Shown: one piece after another, positions 29,042 through 39,946 of the stretch
Numbering within the stretch: position 1 is the stretch's first letter
How the letters are laid out: the number at the start of each line of letters is the position of its first letter
Assembly (NCBI RefSeq): GCF_900176165.1
Contig: NZ_FWWU01000009.1
Span: 732,001 to 796,000 of the forward strand
Length of the DNA stretch: 64,000 bases
Source: Deinococcus hopiensis KR-140
GTDB lineage: Bacteria > Deinococcota > Deinococci > Deinococcales > Deinococcaceae
Reading direction: 5' to 3'
Made by a program: the position numbers and the translations under genes
Notes under the pieces: model-generated
Seen by the model: only the letters and a program-made list of their open reading frames with translations
Databases searched by the model: none
Told to the model about the DNA's origin: nothing

Positions 29042-30369
29042 TTGAGAGGACATCCTTTCTCTGAGGAGATCACGCTGACGGCCAAGCTCAAGTTGAACTG
29101 CACCCCGCAGCAGAAAGCTGCTCTGGATGCGTTCAGCTTGAGTTACCGCGACGCGCTGAACCACACCGCCAAAGTGGCTTATGAGATGGGTAAATCCTCC
29201 AATGCCTCAAAGATCCAGCAGGAGGTCGACACCCACCTGCGCGAACGTTTTGGGTTGAAGGCGCAGTCTGCTCGCTCGGTTCCCCGTCGGGTCGGAGCTT
29301 TCTTCAAGCAGCTCTTGACCAAGTTCAAAGACCACCAGAAAAAGCAGACGTTTCGTGTCGAAGCGGGTCTGAAGCCGAGGAGGTTTAAGGGCTTTGACGC
29401 GCCCCCAAGCACGTCTCCCGCTTCCTGACCATGTTCTACAAGAAGGACTACTCCTTCAAGAAGGGGCAGCAGGTCAGTGTGGACACCCTGGACAAGCGCA
29501 TTGTGATCCCCCACGAGGGCTACGCCAAGCATCTGGAATACATCCAGAACGGCGCGGAAATCGGGTCGGGGACGCTGTGGTACGACAAGCGTAAAAAGCA
29601 GTATTCGCTGCTGGTTGCCTTGACGATCACGGTCCCTGATCCGCAGCCCACCGATCACAAGCGGGTGATCGGGGTGGATGTCGGTCAGCGGTATCACGCC
29701 GTCGCCACCGACACCCGCAGCAACGCCGCTTTCTTCTCCGGCAAGGCGGCCCGGCAGAAGAAGGACCACTTCGCCCGCCTCCGTAAGAAGTTGCAGCGTC
29801 AAGGCATCCGGAGCGCCACACGGCGTCTTATCGCCCTTTCGGGACGGGAAAGACGGTTCATCGCTGCCCACAACCACAAGCTCGCCAATGACATTCTCGC
29901 CCGCTTCCCCCAGGCCCTGATCGGGTTGGAGGATTTGCGGAAGATCTGTGAACGCACCGAGGGGCGTCGCAACAAGGACGCCTCCAAGAAGTCGCGTAAG
30001 AACAAGCGCCGCCGCAGTCAGTGGAGCTTTGCCGAACTGCAAGCCTTCATTGACGACAAGGCCCCGCTGGCGATCAAGGTGGACGCCAACTACACGTCTC
30101 AGGCGTGTACGTCCTGCGGTCACACCTCGAAGGCCAACAGGCCGAACGCGGGGTTGATGTTCAGGTGTGAGAGTTGCGGATACGAGGTTCATTCGGACCT
30201 GCTTGGCGGGAGAAATATCGCGTTAAGAACGTTGGTCGTCCGGCAGGACTGGGCGGCTACGGGGTGCTTATCAACCACCCCTGATGTGTCGTGCAGCGAA
30301 GTCAAAGCGGCTCGCCTTTCGAGGTACGCCGAACTGCGGTGGAGCACAGACACAAACCCGTCACTTTAG
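29042..30369 (+). pseudogene. tnpB: TnpB (IS200/IS605 family RNA-guided nuclease), one frameshift
   Basis: A full-length TnpB in two frames. The N-terminal part (LTAKLKLNCTPQQKAALDAF onward) runs to GFDAPP near 29405, and PKHVSRFLTMFYKKDYSF continues in the -1 frame. One C missing from the run GCGCCCCC would explain it. The RuvC residues are all there: D in GVDVGQRYHAVATD, E in LIGLEDLRKI and D in HSDLLGGRNIAL. The zinc ribbon is CTSCG and CESCGY. The start is uncertain (TTG 29042 or CTG 29075, which follows GAGGAG). No tnpA is nearby, so it is an IS1341-like, TnpB-only element. Confidence 0.85.
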
Positions 30370-30390
30370 TGATAGGTCGTTGATTTGAGT
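30360..30390 (+). other. probable right end / omega RNA end of the TnpB element
   Basis: GTCACTTTAGTGAT forms a small hairpin overlapping the tnpB stop, followed by AGGTCGTTGA. This arrangement is typical of right ends of TnpB elements, where the omega RNA scaffold ends and the guide would begin in the flanking DNA (near 30384 onward). The exact end was not determined. Confidence 0.5.
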
Positions 30391-30438
30391 CTGGGTGTGC
30401 AGTCGGTTCCCTGACCTTTGCGCTGCCCTATTAACAAC

Positions 30439-30460
30439 ACCCCGCTTCGGTGGGGTCTTT
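30439..30460 (+). terminator. UUCG-loop terminator
   Basis: ACCCC, G, a C(TTCG)G tetraloop, then GGGGT and TCTTT. It is a compact intrinsic terminator just upstream of the terminase small-subunit remnant, a common layout in phage genomes. Confidence 0.75.
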
Positions 30461-30482
30461 CATTGTCCCCAGGAGGTGAACA

Positions 30483-30933
30483 ATGGCCGCCCCAAAACGG
30501 GACAACGCCCGCGCCCTGGTGGACGCCGCTCTCCTTGGGAACGCGTAAGCTTGCCAGCGTCACAGGATTGCGCTCAAGACGCTGCAGAACTGCCGCGAGC
30601 TGCTCGGCAGTGATGGCCCTTTTATGCCGACGAATTCAACCTCACCCTGACCGGCGTCATTCGCAAACAGGGGAGATGATCCGGGGACTGGAAGGCAGCG
30701 CCGCCGAGAACATCAGCGCGGTGACCGGCGCGATCAAGGCCCTGTCGGAGATCGCCATCACCCGGGATGTGCTGGCGACTGGAGGGGGGATCGGCGATGC
30801 TGGTGACACGCAGCGGCGCGTCGCCCGGACCCAACCGCGTAAACCAGTGGTTACCAGAGGGCAGACCACCCGGCGACGCTGGCTCCTCACCGCCCGCCTG
30901 AACCAACTCCTGGCGGCTGGTTCGTGCGGCTGA
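30483..30933 (+). pseudogene. phage terminase small subunit-like, decayed
   Basis: ATG 30483 follows AGGAGGTGAACA and reads MAAPKRDNARALVDAALLGN, then stops. Further pieces appear in other frames: RIALKTLQNCRELLGSDGPF, EFNLTLTGVIRKQ and MIRGLEGSAAENISAVTGAI, KALSEIAITRDVLATGG. The order (N-terminal helix-turn-helix, then oligomerisation helices) and position directly before the large subunit fit a terminase small subunit. At least two frame changes are present. Confidence 0.55.
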
Positions 30934-31674
30934 TCCTCGCCGGACGTGGCTTCGGGAAAACCCGCACAGGGGCCAAGACGATCGCCCAGTTGGTGCGCGA
31001 GACACCCTGGGGCCGCCTCGCCCTGGTGGCGCAGACCTTCGCCGGCGCCCGCGACACGGTGGGAGGAGAGTCAGGGCTGCTCAGCGTGTTCGGCGAGAGC
31101 GGGCTGCGCGGCGGGTCAGTCGACACCAGCTGGAACCGAAGTTTCAGGGAGCTGTACCCGCGCAACGGCGCGAAGTTCAAGGGCTTCAGCAGCGAGAAGC
31201 CCCGAAGCCTACGGCCCGCAGCACCATGGCGCTTGGGGTGATGAGCCAGCCCTCTGGAACGATGCTGACCAGTGCACGGCAGGCGACACCACTTGGACGA
31301 ACCTGCTGTTCGGCCTGCGCCTCGGCAAGAACCCCAGGGTGGTGCTGACCGGCACGCCCCGGCCAGTGCGCCCGGTGCGTGCGAAGAAGGATGCGTGGAC
31401 GGTGCTGATCAGCGGCAGCACCAACGACAACCTGTTCGAGACGTTTAGAGCCTTTGTCCGAATGGCGCCGCGTGTGGAAAGGCACCCCTCACGGCGCCAT
31501 TCTCCCCAACGTTCATTCAAGTTCGCTCGCTGGGCTCGGTCAAGAAGAGGTCCTCTTTTTGACAAAACTCTAAGCGTAGCGTCATCAGTCAGTACGAAGG
31601 CGCAAGACTCGGTAGGCAGGAGCTTGAGGGCGTCCTGCGGGAAGACACGCTCGGCGCACTGGACCTAAAAAATG
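30796..31674 (+). pseudogene. phage terminase large subunit, frameshifted and split by a MITE
   Basis: The ATPase core is clear: Walker A LILAGRGFGKTRTGAKTIAQ, then RLALVAQTFAGARDTV, AWGDEPALW (Walker B region) and NPRVVLTGTPRP (motif III). One frameshift occurs near 31195. The frame then reads SGSTNDNLFETF and enters MITE copy B at 31448. After the element it resumes as KRSVISQYEGARLGRQELEG, VLREDTLGALDLKNG. Removing the element and one TA rejoins the two parts in frame. The nuclease half of the protein is missing, so the prophage was already degraded. Confidence 0.8.
31448..31570. mobile_element. MITE copy B (123 bp, inside terminase)
   Basis: Bounded by TA at 31446 and TA at 31571. The ends are GAGCCTTTGTC and GACAAAACTC. 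Relative to copies A and C it is inverted: its complement reads GGACCTCTTCTTGACCGAGC, GCGAGCGAACTTGAATG, GGGGAGAATGGCGCCGTGAG. Excision with one TA leaves an in-frame terminase sequence, which shows the target-site duplication is TA. Confidence 0.88.
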
Positions 31675-31705
31675 GCCAACAGGGAAGGCGCGGCAGGTCA
31701 TTGGG

Positions 31706-32290
31706 GTGGCCGCTGCAGTTCCGGTACCTGAGGAGCAGGCTCCGTTCGCCACGTTCGCCAATGCAGCGGCGGCAATGCCGGGCCAGGGGTTTACGCTGGT
31801 AGACGATGCCTCGGGGACCTTGGGACTGTACTGGACGTTCCTGAACGGCACCGTGAAGGAGTGGATGGCGACTGAGGCGGCCGGGAGGCGTGGCACCACA
31901 GAATCCTGGCCTCTGCCCTGGGTTTTGCTCGGGACCGCGCACGGGCGTGAGGGTATCTGGAAAACGGGCCTCACGCCAGACAACGGCACGTTGGGGTTCC
32001 TTATTTTCCCGCTTGCGCAGCAGCAGGCGGGCACGTTCCACTTCGACACGTGGGGCAGCAGTGAAGCGAACGACGATTTGAACACCGGCCTCCGGGCCGC
32101 GGATGGCACGCGGATTCAGACGATCCATAACAGTCAGCGCAGCGGCATAGATTCCGCGTGGGTGAGCAATGCGTTTGACGTGACGCCGACAGCCGCAGAG
32201 ATCCGCGTCTGGTACACGAAGGACAGCGCTGGCATCGGTGGCGGGGATGCCTGTGATGTTGACCCGGCGAGCTTCGTGTTCACCCCCTCT
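31706..32290 (+). pseudogene. phage structural protein C-terminal part
   Basis: The frame reads MAAAVPVPEEQAPFATFANA, AAAMPGQGFTLVDDASGTLG, LYWTFLNGTVKEWMATEAAG and later GIWKTGLTPDNGTLGFLIFP, typical of tail or fibre-associated phage proteins. After about VFTPSDP the frame continues open but loses coding character and overlaps the holin-like gene, so a frameshift near 32290 is likely. There is no ribosome site; it may be the 3' remnant of a longer gene fused behind the terminase fragment. Confidence 0.45.
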
Positions 32291-32358
32291 GACCCCTGCA
32301 CGTTCTGCCCCCACCGTCCCCGCGCGGGGGGTTCTTGCTGCCGGGAGAGAGGAGGGCC

Positions 32359-32820
32359 ATGTCTGGAAAAAACCTCGCCCGCACCGTGCCGCCACTGCTG
32401 CTCGTCACCGCCACCGCCCTCTTCGGCGTTGTCGCGCAAATCGGCGTCACCCTCGCCCTCGCGCGCCGGAGGCAGTTCCTGGACTTCATCCTGCTGAGCC
32501 TCGTGTTTTCTGGCGGGTCCACCGTCCTGCTGAGCGAACTGGCGCGCAAGAAGCCCACGGTGGTGGCCACCATCGGGGCCATGCTCGGCGCGGTGCGGCC
32601 GCTGAGCACGCTGCGCGTGGATCTGAAGGCGGTGGCGGGCAAATACGGTAGCGAGATCAACCCGGCCGAACTGGAGGCGCTGCGGGCCAAGGCGGAAGCC
32701 AAAACGCAGGAACTTGGAACACTCTGGCAACAGCCCGTTATCGGCTCCCTTGTGCCGCTCACCTGGATACTGCCGGGTGGGCGATGCCCACGGTGTTGTG
32801 GAGCAGCCAGGCGTACATGA
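32359..32820 (+). CDS. holin-like phage membrane protein
   Basis: 153 residues with a GAGAGGAGG ribosome site before ATG 32359. Two hydrophobic helices (TVPPLLLVTATALFGVVAQI and FLDFILLSLVFSGGSTVLLS) and a charged C-terminal helical region (LEALRAKAEAKTQELG) fit a phage membrane or holin-like protein. It lies upstream of the endolysin, as holins usually do. The last 25 residues (GGRCPRCCGAARRT) look unnatural, so the true C-terminus may be shifted. Confidence 0.55.
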   Translation: MSGKNLARTVPPLLLVTATALFGVVAQIGVTLALARRRQFLDFILLSLVFSGGSTVLLSELARKKPTVVATIGAMLGAVRPLSTLRVDLKAVAGKYGSEINPAELEALRAKAEAKTQELGTLWQQPVIGSLVPLTWILPGGRCPRCCGAARRT

Positions 32821-32939
32821 CTGCGAGGGGCGCACGCTGGCCCGCCATGTACGCCTGGCTGTTCAAGACTTTCGGGGGACCTGCACCGCTGGGTACTTTC
32901 TGCTCAGCCTCCTGTGGCGCAGGCCTACCGCCGTCATGA
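32784..32939 (+). CDS. small phage membrane ORF
   Basis: 51 codons: MPTVLWSSQAYMTARGARWP, then AMYAWLFKTFGGPAPLG. It overlaps the end of the holin-like gene in another frame. It contains the hairpin at 32805-32860. It may be the real continuation of the holin-like protein after a frameshift, or a separate small membrane protein. The C-terminus is Cys/Ser-rich and doubtful. Confidence 0.3.
   Translation: MPTVLWSSQAYMTARGARWPAMYAWLFKTFGGPAPLGTFCSASCGAGLPPS
32805..32860. repeat. 15-bp inverted repeat in phage region
   Basis: AGCCAGGCGTACATG at 32805-32819 and its exact complement CATGTACGCCTGGCT at 32846-32860, with a 26-base loop. It lies between the holin-like gene and the endolysin. Confidence 0.7.
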
Positions 32940-33082
32940 AGTTTGATGTACAGCCGCAACATTGCTGGGGGCGTAGTAACGTTTGCCCTGTTCCTCGAAG
33001 CCGTGTGACGCATCAAGGAAGCCAAGAAGAAGCAGGTCTGGTCCTCCGTTGTGGCGGACGTGCCCTTTCTAAAGGAGGAGTC

Positions 33083-33727
33083 GTGATCACCCCTGACTTG
33101 TTGTGGGCTGTGCGGACTGACCTCGATGTCACCTCAGCGCAGACCACCGCACTCAAACTCGCCGCGGCGGCCCTGCGCTTTGACATCTCCTCTCGGCTGC
33201 GCGTGGCCCACTGGCTGGCCCAACTCGCCCATGAGTCGGGGTTCCGCCCAGTGGCCGAGAACCTGAACTACACCGCGCAACGACTCGCTGAGGTCTGGCC
33301 GTATCGGTACGCGGTAGACCCTCACGCTGCGCCGAAAGCGCCCAACACCTTGGCCCGGCGGCTTGCTGACGCGGGCCCAGCCGCCATCGCCAACAACTGC
33401 TACGCGGGGCGCAACGGGAACGGCCCCGAGGCCAGCGGCGACGGTTACCGCTTCCGGGGGCGGGGCTTGATTCAGACCACAGGGCGAGCCAATTACCGCA
33501 GGTCCGGGCGGGAGATCGGCTTTGACCTGGAGGGCCAGCCGGACCTGCTGCTGCAGTACGGGGTGGCCGCGCTCGATGCGGCAGCCTACTGGCGGCGACG
33601 CGGGCTCAACGAGGCGGCGGACCGGGATGATCTGAGCGCCGTCACGCGCGGGGTGAATGGGCGTCTGAACGGGCTACAGGAACGCGCCGTGTATCTGCAG
33701 CGGGCCAAGAAGGCCCTTGGAATCTAG
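33083..33727 (+). CDS. GH19 endolysin / chitinase-like lysozyme
   Basis: A 214-residue glycoside hydrolase family 19 protein, probably the prophage endolysin that cuts peptidoglycan. The catalytic Glu is in LAHESGFRPVAENLNYTAQR, and YRFRGRGLIQTTGRANYR is the conserved family block, preceded by YAGRNGNGPEASGDG. No signal peptide is present, which fits holin-dependent release. GTG 33083 has a perfect AAAGGAGG ribosome site. It is the only clearly intact gene of the prophage remnant. Confidence 0.88.
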   Translation: MITPDLLWAVRTDLDVTSAQTTALKLAAAALRFDISSRLRVAHWLAQLAHESGFRPVAENLNYTAQRLAEVWPYRYAVDPHAAPKAPNTLARRLADAGPAAIANNCYAGRNGNGPEASGDGYRFRGRGLIQTTGRANYRRSGREIGFDLEGQPDLLLQYGVAALDAAAYWRRRGLNEAADRDDLSAVTRGVNGRLNGLQERAVYLQRAKKALGI

Positions 33728-33850
33728 GCCCGCCCGTCAACCGCGGGTTGACGCCACCAACCCGCACACTGGCCCTCGCCGAAGCGGGCGCTCGCCCTGA
33801 CGGCTGCCCCGAGCCATACCAGCACGCCCGCCGCACAGCCTCAGGTAAAC

Positions 33851-34171
33851 GTGCGGACCGACTGGACGACCACCCACCTGCCTGGTCTGACCGGCAAGGT
33901 GCTGGCCCTCGCCAATCCACCCTTTGCGTGGACTGAGGTGACGGACCTCATCGGCGGCACTGTGAAGGCCGCTCAGGACCTGAAGGGCCGCCTCGCAGGC
34001 AAGGACCGGAAGACGGTGGTGAAAGTGGGCGTGCGCCACCTGGGAACCGAGTACGCCCGGCCGCGCCTCGGCTTGTTCAATCTGCCGCTTGAACACTACT
34101 CCTGTTCACGTCTAAACCGACTTAAAGAAGAGTATCCAAATTTTATTCTTTTTGGACAAAGGTTCAACTGA
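33851..34171 (+). CDS. hypothetical phage protein, 3' end replaced
   Basis: An open frame of 106 codons from GTG: VRTDWTTTHLPGLTGKVLAL, ANPPFAWTEVTDLIGGTVKA, AQDLKGRLAGKDRKTVVKVG. Coding character and GC content end near 34095. The last 25 codons lie in AT-rich DNA (LKEEYPNFILFGQRFN), so the original 3' part seems to have been replaced. The family is not recognised. Confidence 0.4.
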   Translation: MRTDWTTTHLPGLTGKVLALANPPFAWTEVTDLIGGTVKAAQDLKGRLAGKDRKTVVKVGVRHLGTEYARPRLGLFNLPLEHYSCSRLNRLKEEYPNFILFGQRFN

Positions 34172-34470
34172 TAGTACAGGGTCCTGCTAAAATGTATATC
34201 CAGTCTATCTCCCTAAACTACCAATTGGAAGATTGGCGATCTCTAATTGCTACTCTGCCGTTGGCTTCTTTTTTTGTGGGTCAAAGTAGCTCGCTCCAAC
34301 GGAATTCGCCATCCAAAGCCCTCATATATAAGTCGGAATTATTATCTATACTAGATTTATAATCCTGCAGAATTCTTGTGCTTCTGGCTTGGTGGATGGT
34401 TATTTTTGCCATAGTTCACCCGGATAGAAATCCTTCAATGTCGCTTACCTAAGACTGTTTCAATAAGAAG
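34097..34470. other. AT-rich island of foreign origin
   Basis: About 370 bases with far lower GC than anything else here. It contains runs such as TTTTATTCTTTTTGG and ATTATTATCTATACTAG. No plus-strand gene is visible. On the minus strand a 43-codon frame with natural-looking sequence (MAKITIHQARSTRILQDYKS, SIDNNSDLYMRALDGEFRWS) spans about 34399-34268, and a second short frame (MANSVGASYFDPQKKKPTAE) overlaps it. These may be remnants of an imported gene. Confidence 0.5.
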
Positions 34471-34628
34471 AGCCTGCTGGGAAAGGTGTGGACGAGGCGG
34501 AGTGTGATCCTGGGCTGGGCACTTGAGGCGAAGCACCTGCGGCTTCATTGGCCAGAGTTTTTCTCGGTGAGTGATGCGTCCAGCACCCATCGGGCAGCGC
34601 AACCGCATCTGAGACCGTGGCCTGCAGC

Positions 34629-34964
34629 ATGAACACCCGAGTTGATTTGAGTAGCGCGGCGTCCGTTGTCATCTTCCTGGCGGCTGGCCTCGTTCTGGCC
34701 CAAGGCGTATGCAGCGGGCGGCGAAGTCTAGGTCTACCGGGCGCCCTGGGCGTCCTTGGGGCTGCGCTTCTGGCGGGAGGGCTGCTACTCCTATCGGTAC
34801 AGACAGGTTTGGCCAGTCCAGTGGGCAGGGGAGCCGCAGCATTTGTGACCCCATTCATCCCCTATTTCCTGGCAGGTCGTTTGAATATGATTGGCAGTTT
34901 TCTCCCTGTATATGGGGCTGTGAATTGGATGGAAGTCATACGGAATGAGGCCCGGTCCAGTTAA
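34629..34964 (+). CDS. small hypothetical membrane protein
   Basis: 111 residues with three hydrophobic segments: ASVVIFLAAGLVLAQGV, ALGVLGAALLAGGLLLLSV and FVTPFIPYFLAGRLNMIGSF. It starts MNTRVDLSS. No family is recognised and the ribosome site is weak. GC content is back to the chromosomal level here. Confidence 0.45.
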   Translation: MNTRVDLSSAASVVIFLAAGLVLAQGVCSGRRSLGLPGALGVLGAALLAGGLLLLSVQTGLASPVGRGAAAFVTPFIPYFLAGRLNMIGSFLPVYGAVNWMEVIRNEARSS

Positions 34965-35114
34965 GGGTCAGGCCAGGTCTGGGTTTCATCTGTGGGCCCT
35001 GCGGGTCGGTTTTAAGGTGCATCTTGCCTCCAGAACGCCGTTGTGAAGGGAAAACCTTGAGCGTCGGTTCTTTGTGATCTCGTTTGCAGCCGCTTGGGCA
35101 CTGGGTGGGCCGCC

Positions 35115-35445
35115 TGCGCTTCAACGGCACCGGCAATCGCTGGGAAGCGTTGCTCGGCCTGCAGTGAGGGCTGCAAGGCAGGGCCTGCGTACATCGCCCG
35201 GCGTCTCCGGCTTCCACCCGTCGAGCCGAAGCTCCTGGGCCCGAGCCTCCACCACCTCAAACTCCACATCCGGGTATGCCTCGCCCATCATTGGCCCCAG
35301 TCCCTCTTGCGGGAAGGCCAGAAGCCTGCCTGCCTTCCCCGTCCGCAGCCGCGTGGTCTTTGGACCGTTCGGTACTGTGACAGGTGCGGGAGGAACAAAG
35401 CGGCTGAGGATTCTTTTGTTTGCGGCGTACCTGTAATGGGGGAGG
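35115..35445 (-). pseudogene. unrecognised gene fragment
   Basis: The minus strand carries a protein-like frame: YAANKRILSRFVPPAPVTVP, NGPKTTRLRTGKAGRLLAFP, QEGLGPMMGEAYPDVEFEVV, EARAQELRLDGWKPET. It has no good start except an internal MM, and ends in low-quality sequence near 35115. It is probably a truncated gene. Nothing else is seen between 34965 and the mutS promoter. Confidence 0.35.
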
Positions 35446-35496
35446 GCCTATGGGCTGCAAGGTGTCCTATCGCGCCTTCCCACCCTCGAATCCCGC

Positions 35497-35502
35497 TATC
35501 TT
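35497..35502 (+). promoter_or_regulatory. -10 box TATCTT for mutS
   Basis: TATCTT ends 6 bases before the GTG at 35509, the leaderless arrangement, and supports GTG as the mutS start. Confidence 0.5.
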
Positions 35503-35508
35503 TACGCT

Positions 35509-38049
<2,541 letters not shown>

Positions 38050-38058
38050 CCGCCTGAA

Positions 38059-38101
38059 GGTCTAACGGTCTGAAAGCGTGAAGCGTTTAGACCGTTAGAC
38101 C
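38059..38101. repeat. inverted repeat between mutS and mutL
   Basis: GGTCTAACGGTCT at 38059-38071 and AGACCGTTAGACC at 38089-38101 are exact complements with a 17-base spacer. It may be an intergenic repeat or an mRNA hairpin that tunes mutL expression within the operon. Confidence 0.65.
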
Positions 38102-38122
38102 GTTGACGGTCGGCCATCGCCC

Positions 38123-39769
38123 ATGGCGATCCACCTCCTCCCCCCCCACGTCGCCCGCCTGATCGCGGCGGGTGAAGTCGTGTCGCGTCCGCTCGACGTG
38201 GTGCGCGAACTGGTGGAAAACGCGCTGGATGCGGGGGCCAGTCGCCTGGAGGTGGAGGTGGAGGGCGGCGGCCTGGGACTGATTCGCGTGCGGGACAACG
38301 GTTCGGGCATCGCGGCGGAGTCGGTGGCCCTCGCGCCCGTGCGGCACGCGACGAGCAAGCTCGAGCCGCATCCAGGGGCAGTTGAGCGCGTGACCACGCT
38401 GGGTTTCCGGGGTGAGGCGCTGTGGGCCGCCGCGCAGGCAGGTGAGCTGCACCTCGTCACCCGGCCTGCCGCGCAGGTGGGGGCGGCCGAAGTCGTGGCG
38501 GCGGGCGAGGACGTGCGGGTCCGGCGCACCTCCGCTCCGGCGGGCACCACTGTGGCTGTCCGGAACCTCTTTGCTCGGTTGCCCGCCCGGCTCCGCACGC
38601 AGGCGGCGCCCACCCTGGAGGTGCGCGACATCACCGCGCTCGTGGGCCGCTACGTGCTGCACCATCCGGAACTTCACTGGCGGCTGACCGTGGACGGCGA
38701 GACCCGCCTTGTCCATGCTCCTGCCGATCACCGGGGCGCAGTGGCCAGCGTGTACGGGCCGCTCAGCGCCAACCGGGTGTTGCGGGTGGAGGCCGAGGGC
38801 GTGCAGGGCGTTGTCTCCCGTCCGGAGTTGACCCGGGCGCGGCGGGACCGGATGCACTTCAGCGTGAATGGCCGCCCGGTCCTCGCGCCGTCCGAACTGG
38901 AAAAGGCCGTTATCGAGGGCTTTGCCGAATTGCTGCCCTCGGGTGTGGCCCCACTGTGCGTGTTGGACCTGAGCGTCGCGCCCGAGGACCACAACCCCAA
39001 CGTTCACCCAGCCAAGCAGGTCGTCGCCCTTGCGGACCTACCGGGCGTCGCGGCGCGGGTGCGGAAAGCGGTGGCGCAGGCCCTCGCGGCCCATCCCCTC
39101 GCGCGGGTGGCCCCGGCCCTGATTGCCCCGCCCGAGGCGCAGACCACACCCAGGAGCGGGAGCTTCCCCACCCTCTCCCTCGTCGGCGTGTATCAGGAGC
39201 TGTACCTGCTCGCCCAGGGCGAGGGGGACCTGTGGATCGTGGACGCCCACGCTGCCCACGAGCGCGCTCTGTACGAGCGCCTGACCCGCGAACTCTCGGC
39301 CGCCCCACCCTTTGACCTGCCCGAACCCGAGTTGCTGCACCTGACGCCCGAACAACTGGCCCGCCTGCACGAGCGTGGCGCGGAGTTGCGCGCCTGGGGC
39401 CTCACCTTGGAGGATTTCGGCGCGGGGCTGGCGCGGCTGCGAACGGTTCCCGCCACGCTGGCGGCCCTCGCGGTGCCCCGGTTGCACGAGCAGATCGTGG
39501 AGGCGGCGCTCGGTGAGAGCTCTGATCCCCGGCGTGACGTGTTGGCCCGGCTGGCGTGTGCCCCGGCCCTAAAGGCCGGAATGCTGGACCTGGGAAGGGG
39601 AGGGGCCGTCCTCTCTGCCCTTTCCGCTTGCGATCAGCCCTGGTCCTGCCCGCACGGGCGGCCCACGGTGCTGCGCCTTTCAGAACGGGACCTCGCCCAC
39701 GCCTTTGGCCGGCGGGGCGTGCGCGACGTGCCGCGCGGCCGAGACGAGGTGCGGGTGCGGGAAGGCTAG
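38123..39769 (+). CDS. mutL: DNA mismatch repair protein MutL
   Basis: 548 residues. The N-terminal GHKL ATPase has IAAGEVVSRPLDVVRELVEN, ALDAGA, RVRDNGSGI and TLGFRGEAL. The C-terminal dimerisation/endonuclease domain carries D374-A-H-A-A-H-E at the position of DQHAxxE, then ACAPALKAG and CPHGRPTVL, which form the metal site in nicking MutL proteins. The Q to A change in the first motif is unusual, but the acidic and His residues are kept. It follows mutS after 73 bases, probably in one operon. Confidence 0.95.
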   Translation: MAIHLLPPHVARLIAAGEVVSRPLDVVRELVENALDAGASRLEVEVEGGGLGLIRVRDNGSGIAAESVALAPVRHATSKLEPHPGAVERVTTLGFRGEALWAAAQAGELHLVTRPAAQVGAAEVVAAGEDVRVRRTSAPAGTTVAVRNLFARLPARLRTQAAPTLEVRDITALVGRYVLHHPELHWRLTVDGETRLVHAPADHRGAVASVYGPLSANRVLRVEAEGVQGVVSRPELTRARRDRMHFSVNGRPVLAPSELEKAVIEGFAELLPSGVAPLCVLDLSVAPEDHNPNVHPAKQVVALADLPGVAARVRKAVAQALAAHPLARVAPALIAPPEAQTTPRSGSFPTLSLVGVYQELYLLAQGEGDLWIVDAHAAHERALYERLTRELSAAPPFDLPEPELLHLTPEQLARLHERGAELRAWGLTLEDFGAGLARLRTVPATLAALAVPRLHEQIVEAALGESSDPRRDVLARLACAPALKAGMLDLGRGGAVLSALSACDQPWSCPHGRPTVLRLSERDLAHAFGRRGVRDVPRGRDEVRVREG

Positions 39770-39946
39770 GTCTGGTCTGGGGCCTTCTGCCGATTCCGAC
39801 TGTTGCGTTCATATGCCCGCGCTCTTCCCATGTGTGAACGCCATGCCCGCAACCGGTTTTGTTTCCACGCGCCCGCTGCGCCGTGGGCCAGTCCGCTCAG
39901 GTTGAATCGCTGGGTCAACGATTCAATTTGAAAGCCGGACAAAAGT

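Noticed and set aside
29179..30192. A 337-codon open frame antisense to tnpB
   Set aside because: It has no motifs, and the sense strand carries all RuvC and zinc-ribbon residues.
31706..32497. A single 263-residue phage protein to the end of the open frame
   Set aside because: The last 70 residues lose coding character and overlap the holin-like gene, which has a strong ribosome site.
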